Positions 1-10,656 of a stretch of DNA of 53,765 bases are shown here, piece after piece. The number at the start of each line of letters is the position of its first letter. Position 1 is the stretch's first letter. A model generated the notes under the pieces. That model saw nothing but the letters and a program-made list of their open reading frames with translations. It was not told where the DNA came from and did no database searches. The position numbers and the translations under genes were made by a program. The DNA lies in NCBI GenBank assembly GCA_022759035.1, contig JAEMQD010000012.1, positions 1-53,765 of the forward strand, in the 5' to 3' direction. The DNA is from Thiotrichales bacterium. Its GTDB lineage: Bacteria > Pseudomonadota > Gammaproteobacteria > Thiomicrospirales > Thiomicrospiraceae.

Positions 1-1493
1 TGCTGAATCAAACGTTTTCTTGTCTTCTTACCATTGCGGGTCACGACCCATCTAGCGGTGCGGGTGTTTCTGCTGACATGGCAGCAGCGAATGCCTTGGG
101 TGTGCCTTGTTGCAGTGCGATTACTGCGTTAACCATTCAAAATTCACAAGGGGTAACGGCAGTACATTCTGTTATGCCTAAAGTGCTTCAGGCTCAAGTC
201 GAAGCTATTTTATCGGATATGCCTGTGGCCGCCATTAAAATTGGCATGATTGGTAGCCGTGCAATGGTATCGCGCTTAGTTAATATGCTTGCAGATGTGT
301 CAATACCCATTGTTTTAGATACGGTTTTCAAAGCCAGTATTGGAGAAAGTTTGCTCGATACAGGTGCGCGATTGATGTTTACCACTCGGTTATTGCCGAT
401 GGCGACGCTTATTACGCCCAATATTCCCGAAGCAGAACAACTAACAGGGTTAAGTATTTGCAGCAGAGCCGATCAATTAGCAGCGGCGCAAGCGTTGCTT
501 AGTATGGGTGCGCAAGCGGTATTACTTAAAGGCGGGCACTTTGCTGACGCTTTGGCTGCAGACTTATTATTAACGCGAAATAAAGCGCCTGTTTGGTTAG
601 TTGCACCAAGTATTGATTCTCAACATAGCCATGGTTCTGGCTGCGTGCTGGCAAGCAACATTGCCGCGGGTTTAGTGCAAGGGTTGTCGTTGTTGTCTGC
701 CGTTGTGCAAGCTAAAGCGCGCGTGCATGGTGGTATTGCCCATAGTCAAAAACTTGGTAAGGGTGTCGGTGCTGTCGCGACGTTTGATTGGCAGCCAAGT
801 TCACTGCATTTTCCTTGGTTGGTCGAAGGGTCGCAGCCAACCTCACTGCCAACCGCTTTTCCTGCGATGTTGCATGAAATTGCTATTTATCCTTTAGTGT
901 CTTGTGCTGATGCACTCAAACCTTTGTTGGCGGCAGGTTGTCGTACATTGCAGTTGCGTTTGAAATCGGATGATTGTGCTTTTGTTCGAGCACAAATTGT
1001 GCGTGCAGTAGCGCTCTGTCGAGACTATCCTGACAGTCAGCTATTTATTAATGATCATTGGCAAATGGCGATTGAAGTGGGTGCTTTTGGTGTTCATTTG
1101 GGACAGGAAGATTGGCAAGCCTTGTCTTTCGCAGAGCAACAGCAATTACGGGAAAGTGGTTTGCGTTTGGGATTAAGTACGCATAATTTAGCAGAAATGG
1201 CATTGGCGCACGCCGCTCGTCCTAGTTACATGGCAATTGGTCCGTTATTTGGTACGCAGAGTAAACAAATAGCGCATCCAGCAGTCGGATTGGCGAATTT
1301 GCGCGATTGGTTGCGTTGGTTGACACCAACCTATCCCGTGGTGACGATTGGTGGTATTCAAGCACAAGAGATTTGCCAAGTGAAAGCTTGTGGTGTTAAT
1401 GGTATTGCGGTGATTGCTGCTGTCGATGCGGCTACTGATACAGATGTGATGGAAAAGGCCGAGCAATTGCGTGCATTGTGGCAAACAGCTTAA
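1..1493 (+). CDS. thiDE: Bifunctional HMP-P kinase / thiamine-phosphate synthase (ThiD-ThiE fusion), start just outside window
   Basis: Makes thiamine phosphate in the cytosol. The N-terminal ThiD half phosphorylates hydroxymethylpyrimidine (phosphate); the C-terminal ThiE half joins HMP-PP to thiazole phosphate. The reading frame is open from the first bases. Bases 1-2 (TG) would complete an ATG begun one base upstream, giving [16 protein letters not shown], the normal ThiD N-terminus; the first ATG inside the window (78) would delete the substrate loop [12 protein letters not shown]. ThiD's C-terminal anion-hole motif HGSGC lies near residues 213-217. ThiE begins near residue 290 and shows [21 protein letters not shown], a GPLFGTQSK loop and a terminal VVTIGGI phosphate site. 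About 497 residues, the sum of the two enzymes. The stop overlaps the convergent 1490-1741 gene by 4 bp. Such fusions are known in bacteria. Confidence 0.93.
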   Translation, partial: LNQTFSCLLTIAGHDPSSGAGVSADMAAANALGVPCCSAITALTIQNSQGVTAVHSVMPKVLQAQVEAILSDMPVAAIKIGMIGSRAMVSRLVNMLADVSIPIVLDTVFKASIGESLLDTGARLMFTTRLLPMATLITPNIPEAEQLTGLSICSRADQLAAAQALLSMGAQAVLLKGGHFADALAADLLLTRNKAPVWLVAPSIDSQHSHGSGCVLASNIAAGLVQGLSLLSAVVQAKARVHGGIAHSQKLGKGVGAVATFDWQPSSLHFPWLVEGSQPTSLPTAFPAMLHEIAIYPLVSCADALKPLLAAGCRTLQLRLKSDDCAFVRAQIVRAVALCRDYPDSQLFINDHWQMAIEVGAFGVHLGQEDWQALSFAEQQQLRESGLRLGLSTHNLAEMALAHAARPSYMAIGPLFGTQSKQIAHPAVGLANLRDWLRWLTPTYPVVTIGGIQAQEICQVKACGVNGIAVIAAVDAATDTDVMEKAEQLRALWQTA

Positions 1494-1741
1494 CGAGTCA
1501 GACGCTCTAGCTCTGTTAGGTAGCTTAGGGCGTCTTGCTGGCAACTACCACACATTTCCAATGAAGGTTGCAAACTAGCGCAGACTTTTGGGCGCTCTGG
1601 TTTGTCGAAAAGTGCGCAACGTAATTGACTATCTAAATGAGGACAAGGGGTGCCTGCGGGTTTTCCATTGGGCATTTTGGGTAAGGGCGAAGAAATAGAT
1701 GGCGCAATGCAACATGCGGCACAGGCATCACGACATTTCAT
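1490..1741 (-). CDS. Small YkgJ-type cysteine-cluster protein
   Basis: An 83-residue protein with a cysteine pattern typical of the YkgJ/UPF0153 family of putative Fe-S or zinc proteins: C3, C7, C10 and C11 at the N-terminus (ACAACC), a central [10 protein letters not shown] and a later CGSC. No enzymatic role is established for the family and none can be inferred here. The start overlaps the end of waaA by 14 bp, so it is probably translated from the same mRNA, downstream of waaA. The 3' end overlaps the thiDE stop from the opposite strand. The spacing of the cysteines and the short length support the family call. Confidence 0.75.
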   Translation of the reverse strand: MKCRDACAACCIAPSISSPLPKMPNGKPAGTPCPHLDSQLRCALFDKPERPKVCASLQPSLEMCGSCQQDALSYLTELERLTR

Positions 1742-2969
1742 CTGTAGCTGCCAGTAAGTTTAGATAGTTGGTCAAGATTTGTCCTTGATTGTTTGCTAAC
1801 CACGTCTTTCCTGCTAAAGCACGTTGTTGGGTTGCTTCTGGGTGTAACAGTAGGGGATTGAGTTGTGCGGGTAGAGAAGCGATCGTCTCGACCTGTATTA
1901 AAGCGCCAGTGGTTAACAACGCAGTAACTTCTTGGGCAAAGTCTCGCATATCTGGACCACATAAAACCACTTTGCCTAAGCGTATGGCTTCTAATGGATT
2001 TTGTCCGCCTTTCGGAGCAAAGCTGCCGCCCATAATAACCAGTTCGGCATAAGCCATCCATGCTTGCAATTCGCCAAAGGTGTCGGCAAGGATGAGCGCA
2101 TTATCTGGTACAGCATGCTGTTGACTTCGCTGGCTATAAACAATATTGGCTTGCTCTAATTGTTGCGCAATTTCCTTCCCTCGTTTGGGATGACGCGGCA
2201 CAATGACCAGTTGTGGCCATTGTGGATGTTGCGACCAAAGCTTTGCCAGTGTTAATTCTTCTGGTTCATGGGTTGATGCAAATACCACATAAGGTCGATG
2301 GTATAACTGTGGTAAGGTGTTGGGCGCGAAGTCACACCATTTCAGATTGCCCAATACCCGCAATTGATTGCCAGTCACACCAAGCTGTTTAAAATCAGTT
2401 AAATCTTGTGTATTGCGGCAGGCAACGATGCTAACGGTTTTTTCTAAGAGCTGTAATAGAAGTGCTTGCCACCAATGCGGCGTTTGGCTGGTTTTCTGCG
2501 TGATGCGTGCATTAATCAGGTTGATATACATGCCACGCCGCCGCGCTTGTAACATGAGCGTGGGCCACAATTCGGTTTCAACCAAGCATAACTGTGGGCA
2601 AGTAACTTGTGCCAAAAAACGCTTTACGCTCCAGTTCCAATCGAAAGGCAGTAGTCGAATTTCGAGTTGTTTTAAGTGGGCAAAGCGACGGTGCGCTTGT
2701 TGCATACCAGTAGGGGTAAATGTCGTAATGAGTAATGTTTTTCCTTGATCAATCAGGGCTTGTATTAAGGGAGCAGCAGCGTTTACCTCACCGACGGAAG
2801 CACAATGAAACCAGATATCGGCTTGAATGGGTGGTGTCTTTCCTAGTCTTGCATTCAGCCAAGCAAGATGCCTTTGCTGCCATGCTTCACGAAGTAGCCA
2901 TACAAAAATTACGGGGCTAAGTAAGCAGAGCAGTAGTCGGTAAATTAAGATTTCTTTAGTGTAGGCCAT
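1728..2969 (-). CDS. waaA: 3-deoxy-D-manno-octulosonic acid (Kdo) transferase
   Basis: Transfers Kdo from CMP-Kdo onto lipid IVA at the inner membrane, the first step of LPS core assembly. 413 residues, normal for the family. The N-terminus carries the usual single membrane anchor (about residues 8-27). It is followed by [11 protein letters not shown] with the catalytic Glu of the SVGE motif, then [13 protein letters not shown] and LVETELWP in the GT30 domain, and a C-terminal nucleotide-binding domain with KGGQNPLEA. It is divergent from kdnA-kdnB-kdsB, about 150 bp away. Because those genes make 8-amino-Kdo, this transferase may accept CMP-8-amino-Kdo as donor; that is an inference from context. 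Confidence 0.95.
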   Translation of the reverse strand: MAYTKEILIYRLLLCLLSPVIFVWLLREAWQQRHLAWLNARLGKTPPIQADIWFHCASVGEVNAAAPLIQALIDQGKTLLITTFTPTGMQQAHRRFAHLKQLEIRLLPFDWNWSVKRFLAQVTCPQLCLVETELWPTLMLQARRRGMYINLINARITQKTSQTPHWWQALLLQLLEKTVSIVACRNTQDLTDFKQLGVTGNQLRVLGNLKWCDFAPNTLPQLYHRPYVVFASTHEPEELTLAKLWSQHPQWPQLVIVPRHPKRGKEIAQQLEQANIVYSQRSQQHAVPDNALILADTFGELQAWMAYAELVIMGGSFAPKGGQNPLEAIRLGKVVLCGPDMRDFAQEVTALLTTGALIQVETIASLPAQLNPLLLHPEATQQRALAGKTWLANNQGQILTNYLNLLAATDEMS

Positions 2970-3070
2970 TGGTCAGTTTGTTTTATAAATAACAGCGACA
3001 ACGTAAAAGCACAGTAATAAGCGTCTTTTATTGTTATCCTGTTACGAAAGTGTAGCCTAGTTTATCTTAA

Positions 3071-5391
<2,321 letters not shown>

Positions 5392-5393
5392 AG

Positions 5394-6146
5394 GTGATGA
5401 AAAAAATCGCCTTTATCCCAGCTCGTTACGGCTCGACCCGTTTCCCAGCTAAACCCTTAGCCCTAATTGCGGGCAAGCCGTTAATTGTTCATGTGTATGA
5501 ACGCGTCGCCGCTGCAAGTGGATTAGATGCGGTTTACGTTGCTACCGATGATGAACGCATTGCTGAAGCTGTGGCGCACTTGGGTGCGCCAGTGGTGTTA
5601 ACGGTTAAGCCAGCACATACGGGCACAGATCGCTTGGCTGAAGCGGCAGCTCAGGTGGGTTTGTCGCATGATGATTTGATTATCAATGTACAAGGCGATC
5701 AGCCCTTGGTGCATCCACACAGTATTGAAGACGTCATTCGGCCTTTTGTTGAAAATTATGATGCGAGTTTTCAAATGAGCACTTTGGCTTATGCGATTAC
5801 CGATCCACGTGAAATTCATGATCCAAAAGACGTGAAGATGACTTTCGATGCTTGTGGGAATGCTTTGTATTTCTCGCGCGCAGCCATTCCATTTGGTCGT
5901 GATCACTGGTTGCATAGTGTGTATAAGCATTTAGGGGTTTATGCCTATACTAAAGCTTTTGTTGATAACTTTAATCAGCTTAAACCAGGTCTGCTGGAAG
6001 AAGTGGAAAAGTTAGAGCAATTACGTGTATTAGAAAATGGTCATAAAATTCGTGTTGCCATTACGCAACATGACTCTTTGGAGGTTGATTTGCCTGAAGA
6101 TATTGCACGTATAGAGGCCTTTTTAGCGAATACAATGCCCCTATAA
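5394..6146 (+). CDS. kdsB: CMP-Kdo / CMP-8-amino-Kdo synthetase
   Basis: Activates Kdo, or 8-amino-Kdo, with CTP for transfer by WaaA. 250 residues. The N-terminal nucleotide-binding signature [13 protein letters not shown] is at residues 9-21, followed by TDDERIAEA, a TGTDRLAEA motif and NVQGDQPLV with the Mg-binding Asp; the C-terminal [11 protein letters not shown] is typical of the family. Two start codons are adjacent, GTG at 5394 and ATG at 5397, differing by one residue; the sequence cannot decide between them. In the Shewanella pathway the equivalent enzyme prefers the amino sugar, and the operon here suggests the same. No clear terminator follows. Confidence 0.93.
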   Translation: MMKKIAFIPARYGSTRFPAKPLALIAGKPLIVHVYERVAAASGLDAVYVATDDERIAEAVAHLGAPVVLTVKPAHTGTDRLAEAAAQVGLSHDDLIINVQGDQPLVHPHSIEDVIRPFVENYDASFQMSTLAYAITDPREIHDPKDVKMTFDACGNALYFSRAAIPFGRDHWLHSVYKHLGVYAYTKAFVDNFNQLKPGLLEEVEKLEQLRVLENGHKIRVAITQHDSLEVDLPEDIARIEAFLANTMPL

Positions 6147-6244
6147 AAAATATTTGTGCAAGGTAGTCGTCTTTTTCTCGACTTGCTGTGATCCCTTGAC
6201 TAAAATTTACCCATAACAATAACTGATAATACGTTAGGCTACTT

Positions 6245-6988
6245 ATGGTAAATCCAATTTCTCTGTTTAACGCAAGTTGTACCGACTGTGGTTTGAAAAA
6301 ACTCTGCTTTCCGCTTGGGTTAGATAAAGGTGATATCTTACGTCTTGATGCGTTAGTAAAACGAAAGCCTGCTTTGCAAAAGGGTGAGGCACTATTTCAC
6401 GTCGGTCAACCCTTTCAAGCCGTCTATGCTGTTCGTGCCGGTGGGTTTAAAGTTTCAACAGTACCCGCGAGTGGCGAAGATAAGATTATCGGTTTCTATT
6501 TGCCTGGTGATATTTTAGGGGTTGATGCACTTTCAACTGGGACGCATGTCTCGACAGCGGTTGCTATTGATACAACGACAGTGTGTGAAATTCCTTTTTC
6601 TGCTTTAGAGCGATTGTCGTTACAAATTCCAAGTTTAAATCATCAATTACTTGCTTTGATGAGTAAAGAGTTAACCGATGAACGGATGCACGCAGAGCTG
6701 TTATCTCGTAAAGGGGCAGAGGAGCGCCTAGCGCTGTTTATTTTGTGGTTGTCGGAGCGGCAATCACGTCGCGGGTTTAATGCGTTAGATTTTCGTTTAG
6801 GCTTGTTGCACAGAGATGTGGCGCTGTATTTGGGGTTAACGCCAGAAACCGTGTCGAGGGTGCTGGCGCGTTTTGCTGAAGATGATATTTTGTCGTGGCG
6901 CAATAAACAATTAAATATTAGTAATCTGCATAAACTACATGCTTTAGCGGGCGTAAATGAAAGTGTGCAACAGTGTTTGCGTGCTTAG
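6245..6988 (+). CDS. fnr: FNR-type oxygen-sensing transcription regulator
   Basis: Crp/Fnr-family regulator that holds an oxygen-labile [4Fe-4S] cluster and activates anaerobic genes. All four cluster ligands are visible: C12, C15 and C21 (CTDCGLKKLC) and C114 in TTVCEIPFS. The cyclic-nucleotide-fold sensor domain spans about residues 30-150. The helix-turn-helix has ETVSR (E201, S204, R205), the residues that read TTGAT half-sites. 247 residues, close to E. coli FNR at 250. Genes 3' of it on the other strand encode a two-component system, and a perfect FNR box lies 33 bp after its stop. A weak FNR-like half-match precedes the gene, but autoregulation cannot be shown. Confidence 0.95.
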   Translation: MVNPISLFNASCTDCGLKKLCFPLGLDKGDILRLDALVKRKPALQKGEALFHVGQPFQAVYAVRAGGFKVSTVPASGEDKIIGFYLPGDILGVDALSTGTHVSTAVAIDTTTVCEIPFSALERLSLQIPSLNHQLLALMSKELTDERMHAELLSRKGAEERLALFILWLSERQSRRGFNALDFRLGLLHRDVALYLGLTPETVSRVLARFAEDDILSWRNKQLNISNLHKLHALAGVNESVQQCLRA

Positions 6989-7020
6989 TTTAAGCCATAA
7001 TAAAAGTAGTGCTTTAAAAA

Positions 7021-7034
7021 TTGATTGAAATCAA
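7021..7034 (+). promoter_or_regulatory. Perfect FNR-binding site
   Basis: TTGATTGAAATCAA matches the FNR consensus TTGAT-N4-ATCAA at all ten defined positions. It is in the intergenic space between fnr and the convergent response-regulator gene, so it cannot serve either of those genes as a normal promoter element. A -10-like TCAAAT (4 of 6 consensus bases) at 7057-7062 places the box centre at -41.5 relative to a start near 7069, the standard class II FNR activator position. Confidence 0.8.
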
Positions 7035-7068
7035 CTCATTTTTGTCGGGCTTGTGTTCAAATTAGCAC

Positions 7069-7142
7069 TGTGATGGACATGAATGTATTCGTATCCTCCA
7101 TAATGTAGCCCGCTTAGCCCAGCCTTACCGCTGGGCTTTTTT
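7069..7142 (+). ncRNA. Predicted FNR-activated small regulatory RNA
   Basis: A transcript of about 74 nt is predicted from an FNR-dependent start near 7069 to the T-run of a strong terminator ending at 7142. No convincing protein is encoded; the only ATG-led frame is 11 codons without a Shine-Dalgarno sequence. The middle contains ATCCTCCAT, a C-rich stretch complementary to Shine-Dalgarno sequences, of the sort small RNAs use to block translation. FnrS in enterobacteria, AniS/FnrS in Neisseria and PhrS in Pseudomonas are known FNR/ANR-driven small RNAs. I see no clear sequence identity to them, so this is an analogue by architecture. Start and function are inferred. Confidence 0.6.
7116..7142 (+). 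terminator. Rho-independent terminator
   Basis: Perfect 8-bp stem AGCCCAGC/GCTGGGCT around a six-base loop, followed by six T. Oriented for plus-strand transcription. It would end the predicted small RNA and any read-through from fnr. Confidence 0.88.
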
Positions 7143-7151
7143 GTTGTGTGT

Positions 7152-7793
7152 TTATAGCGATAGCTGCTGAATAATTGGAAAGATATCGTCAGATGAGTTG
7201 ACGCCTAATTTGTGATAAATATTCTCGCGATGTTTCGACACGGTTCTGTCTGAAATGCCAAGTTTGTCGGCAATTTGTTTACTGGTTAGATCGTTTAATA
7301 CCAATAATAATATTTCTCTTTCTCGACGTGTTAATGTATGGTTTAGGTGATCTGGGAGGGTTAAATACACGCCAGAGTCTTGTTGAGATAACTCGGCTTG
7401 GATGGCAGGGTCAATAAACATCTTGTTAAGCATGACTTGACGAACACCTTCAACCAGTTCTTCCGAAGCAACGCTTTTAAGGGCAATTCCATTTGCACCT
7501 AGCGCTAATACTTTTTGCCAAGTTTGTTTGATTTGCGTTGCGGTTAACACAATGACGTGTAGTTCGGGATAGGCTTTTTTTAGAATGGGCAATAATTCAC
7601 TGCCAGAAATACCAGGAAGTTGTAAATCGAGAATTAAGACATGCGGTTTTCGATTGACCACCAATTCAAGTGCACTTTTGCCATCGTAGCCAGTACCAAC
7701 GACTTTAAAGTCTTTATATTGGTTAAATAACCCCGACAATGCTTGCGTTACAATGCGATGGTCATCAATAATGGCAATGCGAATTTGTTTCAT
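7152..7793 (-). CDS. NarL/FixJ-family response regulator
   Basis: 213-residue DNA-binding response regulator. The receiver domain has the acidic pair D10-D11, phospho-acceptor D56 in LILDLQLPG, and T84 in VLTAT. A LuxR-type helix-turn-helix lies near residues 148-200 (LTRREREIL, LGISDRTVSKHRENIYHKL). Its ATG overlaps the stop of the upstream hybrid kinase by 4 bp (ATGA), so the two form a cognate pair translated together. Target genes are unknown; closeness to fnr suggests a respiratory or redox signal, which is inference only. It converges on fnr, with the candidate small RNA between them. Confidence 0.9.
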   Translation of the reverse strand: MKQIRIAIIDDHRIVTQALSGLFNQYKDFKVVGTGYDGKSALELVVNRKPHVLILDLQLPGISGSELLPILKKAYPELHVIVLTATQIKQTWQKVLALGANGIALKSVASEELVEGVRQVMLNKMFIDPAIQAELSQQDSGVYLTLPDHLNHTLTRREREILLLVLNDLTSKQIADKLGISDRTVSKHRENIYHKLGVNSSDDIFPIIQQLSL

Positions 7794-9247
7794 TTATAGT
7801 TCCTTTCTTGGCTATAGTGCGTTAGAGCTTGATTCAGTGTGCTTAAGCATTCGTCATGATGCTTAGCGTTTGCATGGTTTTCCAGTTGGTCAAAAATCTG
7901 AATAAAGTCCGCTTGCTGGAAAACCATCGATTGTCCTTTTAGGCGATGTGCTAAACCAGAAAGTGGTGTAAATTGATTGTCGGTTAGGTACTGTTGGCAA
8001 CGAGAGATGCCGTCATATATTTCTTGATAAAACTCTGGCATGAGTGCTTGTAGATAGCTTGGCAATGAATTTCTAGGCGATTCAGAATTGGTTGTTTGAA
8101 CAACGCGAGCGTTTTGTTCATGGGTAAGCGATTGATAACGATTTGCCAAGCTAATGAGCGCGTTAATATTGAGTGGTTTGTTCAGCAGGGCATCAATTGT
8201 GCCGTCGAGTAATGCAGTTTGCAATTCGTTACCAGTGTGTGCCGTGAGCATCACAAGGTGAATAGGCTGTTGTTTGTTATGGCTATGACAATGGCGTAAT
8301 GCTTTAGCCAGAGTTAGCCCGTCCATGTCGGATAGGCGATAATCAATTAAGATAATTGTCGCGTCAATCGTTGAGCATAGCGCAAGGGCTTGCTCACCCG
8401 TTAGAGCGCTATGTACGGTAATAGGCAAGTGTTGCACCATGCCACGAAACACTTGGTGATGAAGTTGATCGTCATCCACTAATAGCACACTCGTGGGCGA
8501 TTGAAGGATGGCCATCGCTTCATTGTTAGTTACGTCTACAACGTTTTCATCGCCTTTGGTTAGTGGTAGCACGATAATAAATTCACAGCCATCATCTGGT
8601 TGGCTATTCACTAAAATTTCACCGTGCATCAACTCAATTAAACGTCGCGTTATCGCTAGACCAATACCCACACCTTGAGGGTTTTTTGTGCTCTCATCGT
8701 GGAAATAGGGCGTAAAAAGTTGTGTTAGTGCATCGGTATTAATGCCAACACCCGTATCTTTTACGCTAATTCTAAGTTTGTTGGCAACTTCGCTGAGATG
8801 AACGTGTACTAATCCTTGCGGCGGTGTAAATTTAATCGCATTGGAGATTAAGTTAATAAGCACTTGTTTTATCTTGCGCTTATCACCATACCAAAAGTGT
8901 GGGCAGTCGTGCGCTATTTCATACTGAATGCATAGCTGTCCAACAATTGCTTGTGGTTGTAGCCCGTTAACGATCAAGCGCACTAAATCATCGATATCCA
9001 CAAGTTCGTGGGCTAGTTTGATTGTTTTTTGATTCAGTTGATCAATATCAATCACATCGTTGATCAGTTCGAGTAAGTGTTGGCCTGCGTGTCGGATATT
9101 GTCTAGCCATTCCGCATCTTGAGGGGTTTTGCAGTTTTCAGACAGCATATGCGTAAAGCCCAAAATGCTATGCATTGGTGCGCGCATATCGTGTGCCAGC
9201 TCCGCGAGATATCGGGAGGTGCTTTCTGTAATCGTAATCTTTTCCAT
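7790..9247 (-). CDS. Cytosolic hybrid histidine kinase with receiver and HPt domains but no sensor domain
   Basis: 485 residues with the whole phosphorelay in one chain: HisKA with H19 (AELAHDMRAPM), HATPase with N136 (NLISNAIKF) and glycine boxes (DTGVGI, GVGIGLAI), a receiver with D302 (IILIDYRLSDMDG), and a C-terminal HPt domain with H434 (LAHRLKG). The HPt would pass phosphate to the LuxR-type regulator encoded next. The protein starts almost directly at the HisKA domain: there is no transmembrane segment, PAS, GAF or HAMP region. The signal must therefore come from a partner protein or through the kinase core itself. No further upstream start would add a domain, because dapD's terminator lies about 80 bp upstream. 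Confidence 0.9.
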   Translation of the reverse strand: MEKITITESTSRYLAELAHDMRAPMHSILGFTHMLSENCKTPQDAEWLDNIRHAGQHLLELINDVIDIDQLNQKTIKLAHELVDIDDLVRLIVNGLQPQAIVGQLCIQYEIAHDCPHFWYGDKRKIKQVLINLISNAIKFTPPQGLVHVHLSEVANKLRISVKDTGVGINTDALTQLFTPYFHDESTKNPQGVGIGLAITRRLIELMHGEILVNSQPDDGCEFIIVLPLTKGDENVVDVTNNEAMAILQSPTSVLLVDDDQLHHQVFRGMVQHLPITVHSALTGEQALALCSTIDATIILIDYRLSDMDGLTLAKALRHCHSHNKQQPIHLVMLTAHTGNELQTALLDGTIDALLNKPLNINALISLANRYQSLTHEQNARVVQTTNSESPRNSLPSYLQALMPEFYQEIYDGISRCQQYLTDNQFTPLSGLAHRLKGQSMVFQQADFIQIFDQLENHANAKHHDECLSTLNQALTHYSQERNYK

Positions 9248-9324
9248 GTGTTATTTGCGTACTTTGTATACGTATTAGGCTCATTATCCATAAGTACGTA
9301 TTGCTGCGCAAGGCCACAAAAACA

Positions 9325-9349
9325 AAAAAGCTGGCAATGCCAGCTTTTT
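9325..9349 (-). terminator. Rho-independent terminator of dapD
   Basis: Inverted repeat with arms AAAAAGCTGGC and GCCAGCTTTTT around a three-base loop. Read on the minus strand it follows dapD and is trailed by a T-rich run, so it ends dapD transcription before the kinase gene. The A/T flanks could also make it work in the plus direction. Confidence 0.85.
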
Positions 9350-9374
9350 ATGATGTCGTTAAGCATTGTAGCGC

Positions 9375-10205
9375 TTAAATATCGCGTAGTAGCTCGTTGA
9401 TACCTACTTTAGAAAGTGTTTTTGCATCGACTTTCTTAACGATAACAGCACAGTACAAGCTGTAACTACCATCTTTAGCAGGTAGGTTGCCTGATACAAC
9501 CACTGAACCAGCTGGTACACGACCATAGTGAATTTCGCCTGTTTCCCGATCATAAATGCGTGTCGACTGACCAATATAAACGCCCATAGAAATGACAGAA
9601 CCTTCTTCTACGATGACGCCTTCAACAACTTCTGAGCGCGCGCCGATAAAACAGTTATCTTCAATAATTGTTGGTGCTGCTTGTAGTGGCTCTAATACGC
9701 CACCAATGCCTACGCCGCCAGATAAATGAACATTTTTACCAATTTGCGCGCAAGAACCAACGGTTGCCCAGGTGTCAACCATTGTGCCACTATCGACATA
9801 GGCACCAATATTGACATAAGAGGGCATTAAAATAGCGCCTGATGCGATATAGCTACCGCGACGAGCGACTGCTGGCGGGACAACACGAACACCAGATGCT
9901 TGAAAATCCGCTTCTGAGTAATTTGCGAATTTTGTTGGTACTTTATCATAAAACTGCATGCTACCACCAGATGGCATTACTTTGTTGTCTTCCATGCGGA
10001 ATGACAGTAAAACTGCTTTTTTTAACCATTCATTGACCGTCCATTTACCGACAGACTGGCGCTCGGCAACACGCATCTTGCCCGTGTCGAGTAAATGTAA
10101 CGCTTCTTCTACCGCACGCTTGCTTTCGGCGTCTACTGTTTTTGGCGTAATATCAGCACGACGTTCAAAAGCGGCTTCAATAATGGTTTTGAGTTGTTCG
10201 CTCAT
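9375..10205 (-). CDS. dapD: Tetrahydrodipicolinate N-succinyltransferase
   Basis: Lysine and peptidoglycan pathway enzyme that succinylates tetrahydrodipicolinate; cytosolic homotrimer. 276 residues (E. coli 274). An N-terminal helical domain is followed by a left-handed beta-helix of hexapeptide repeats (about residues 100-230), with [20 protein letters not shown] and the [22 protein letters not shown] tail typical of DapD. The start is ATG at 10205 (MSEQ), which has AAGGA 7 nt upstream; a TTG two codons earlier lies too close to that site. The minus-strand -10 at 10253-10258 gives a short leader. Confidence 0.96.
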   Translation of the reverse strand: MSEQLKTIIEAAFERRADITPKTVDAESKRAVEEALHLLDTGKMRVAERQSVGKWTVNEWLKKAVLLSFRMEDNKVMPSGGSMQFYDKVPTKFANYSEADFQASGVRVVPPAVARRGSYIASGAILMPSYVNIGAYVDSGTMVDTWATVGSCAQIGKNVHLSGGVGIGGVLEPLQAAPTIIEDNCFIGARSEVVEGVIVEEGSVISMGVYIGQSTRIYDRETGEIHYGRVPAGSVVVSGNLPAKDGSYSLYCAVIVKKVDAKTLSKVGINELLRDI

Positions 10206-10233
10206 TGGCAATTCCTTGTCATCAAAAAGTATT

Positions 10234-10276
10234 ATTCGTCATAATGTCGGCTATTATAACGGAAGTCGTGACGAAT
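10234..10276. promoter_or_regulatory. Divergent dapD/VOC promoter region with flanking inverted repeat
   Basis: A perfect minus-strand -10 (TATAAT, plus positions 10253-10258) would drive dapD. It sits between the arms of a perfect 8-bp inverted repeat, ATTCGTCA at 10234-10241 and TGACGAAT at 10269-10276, 27 bp apart. Arms flanking a -10 in a divergent region look like an operator. The -35 is poor, which is compatible with an activator-dependent promoter. No protein can be named. Confidence 0.45.
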
Positions 10277-10287
10277 TGAGGTGATGA

Positions 10288-10656
10288 ATGATTGTTGGTT
10301 TAGATCATGTGAGTCTGTTGATTAAAAATAAAACGGAAGCATTGGCTTTTTATTGTCATCTATTGGGATTAGAGGAGATAGATCGGCCTGTGTTGGGTTT
10401 CGATGGCATTTGGTTGCGCTTAGGGCAAGCGCAAAGCTTGCATTTAATGTGTTTGCCGAGTACTGAAACTGGGCAGTTGGCTCCAGCGCATGCTGGTAGA
10501 GATAGACATATCGCCTTATTGGTTAACTCATTAGAGCAAGCAAAACAACGTTTGAATCAAGCGCAAGTTCCTTTTACAACAAGCCGATCTGGGCGTGCGA
10601 GTATTTTTTGTCGCGATCCCGATGGTAATGGCATCGAATTAATGCAAATGCCCTAA
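10288..10656 (+). CDS. VOC-superfamily (glyoxalase/bleomycin-resistance-like) protein
   Basis: 122-residue single-domain vicinal-oxygen-chelate protein. Candidate metal ligands are H7 (LDHVSL), H74 (DRHIALLV) and E117 (NGIELMQ), and the C-terminal DPDGNGIEL is the usual family ending. Two beta-alpha-beta-beta-beta modules fit the length. The reaction is not predictable: members include glyoxalases, dioxygenases and resistance proteins. GAGG lies 6 nt before the ATG. It is divergent from dapD and its stop overlaps the glnD stop by 3 bases on opposite strands. No resistance role is implied by context. Confidence 0.82.
   Translation: MIVGLDHVSLLIKNKTEALAFYCHLLGLEEIDRPVLGFDGIWLRLGQAQSLHLMCLPSTETGQLAPAHAGRDRHIALLVNSLEQAKQRLNQAQVPFTTSRSGRASIFCRDPDGNGIELMQMP

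Noticed and set aside
2368-2920. Two plus-strand open frames opposite waaA
   Set aside because: They mirror waaA codons, have no ribosome site or recognisable domain, and overlap a certain gene fully.
6161-6182. AGTCG/CGACT hairpin after kdsB as a terminator
   Set aside because: The 5-bp stem has its T run in the loop instead of after the stem, so it does not fit a Rho-independent terminator.
6200-6213. TTGAC-N4-ATTTA upstream of fnr as an autoregulatory FNR box
   Set aside because: Only about 7 of 10 consensus positions match, which is common by chance in this base composition, and no promoter is placed sensibly around it.
7073-7108. 11-codon ATG frame inside the predicted small RNA
   Set aside because: No Shine-Dalgarno sequence before it, and nothing resembles a known small protein. 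A dual-function RNA cannot be excluded, but there is no positive evidence.
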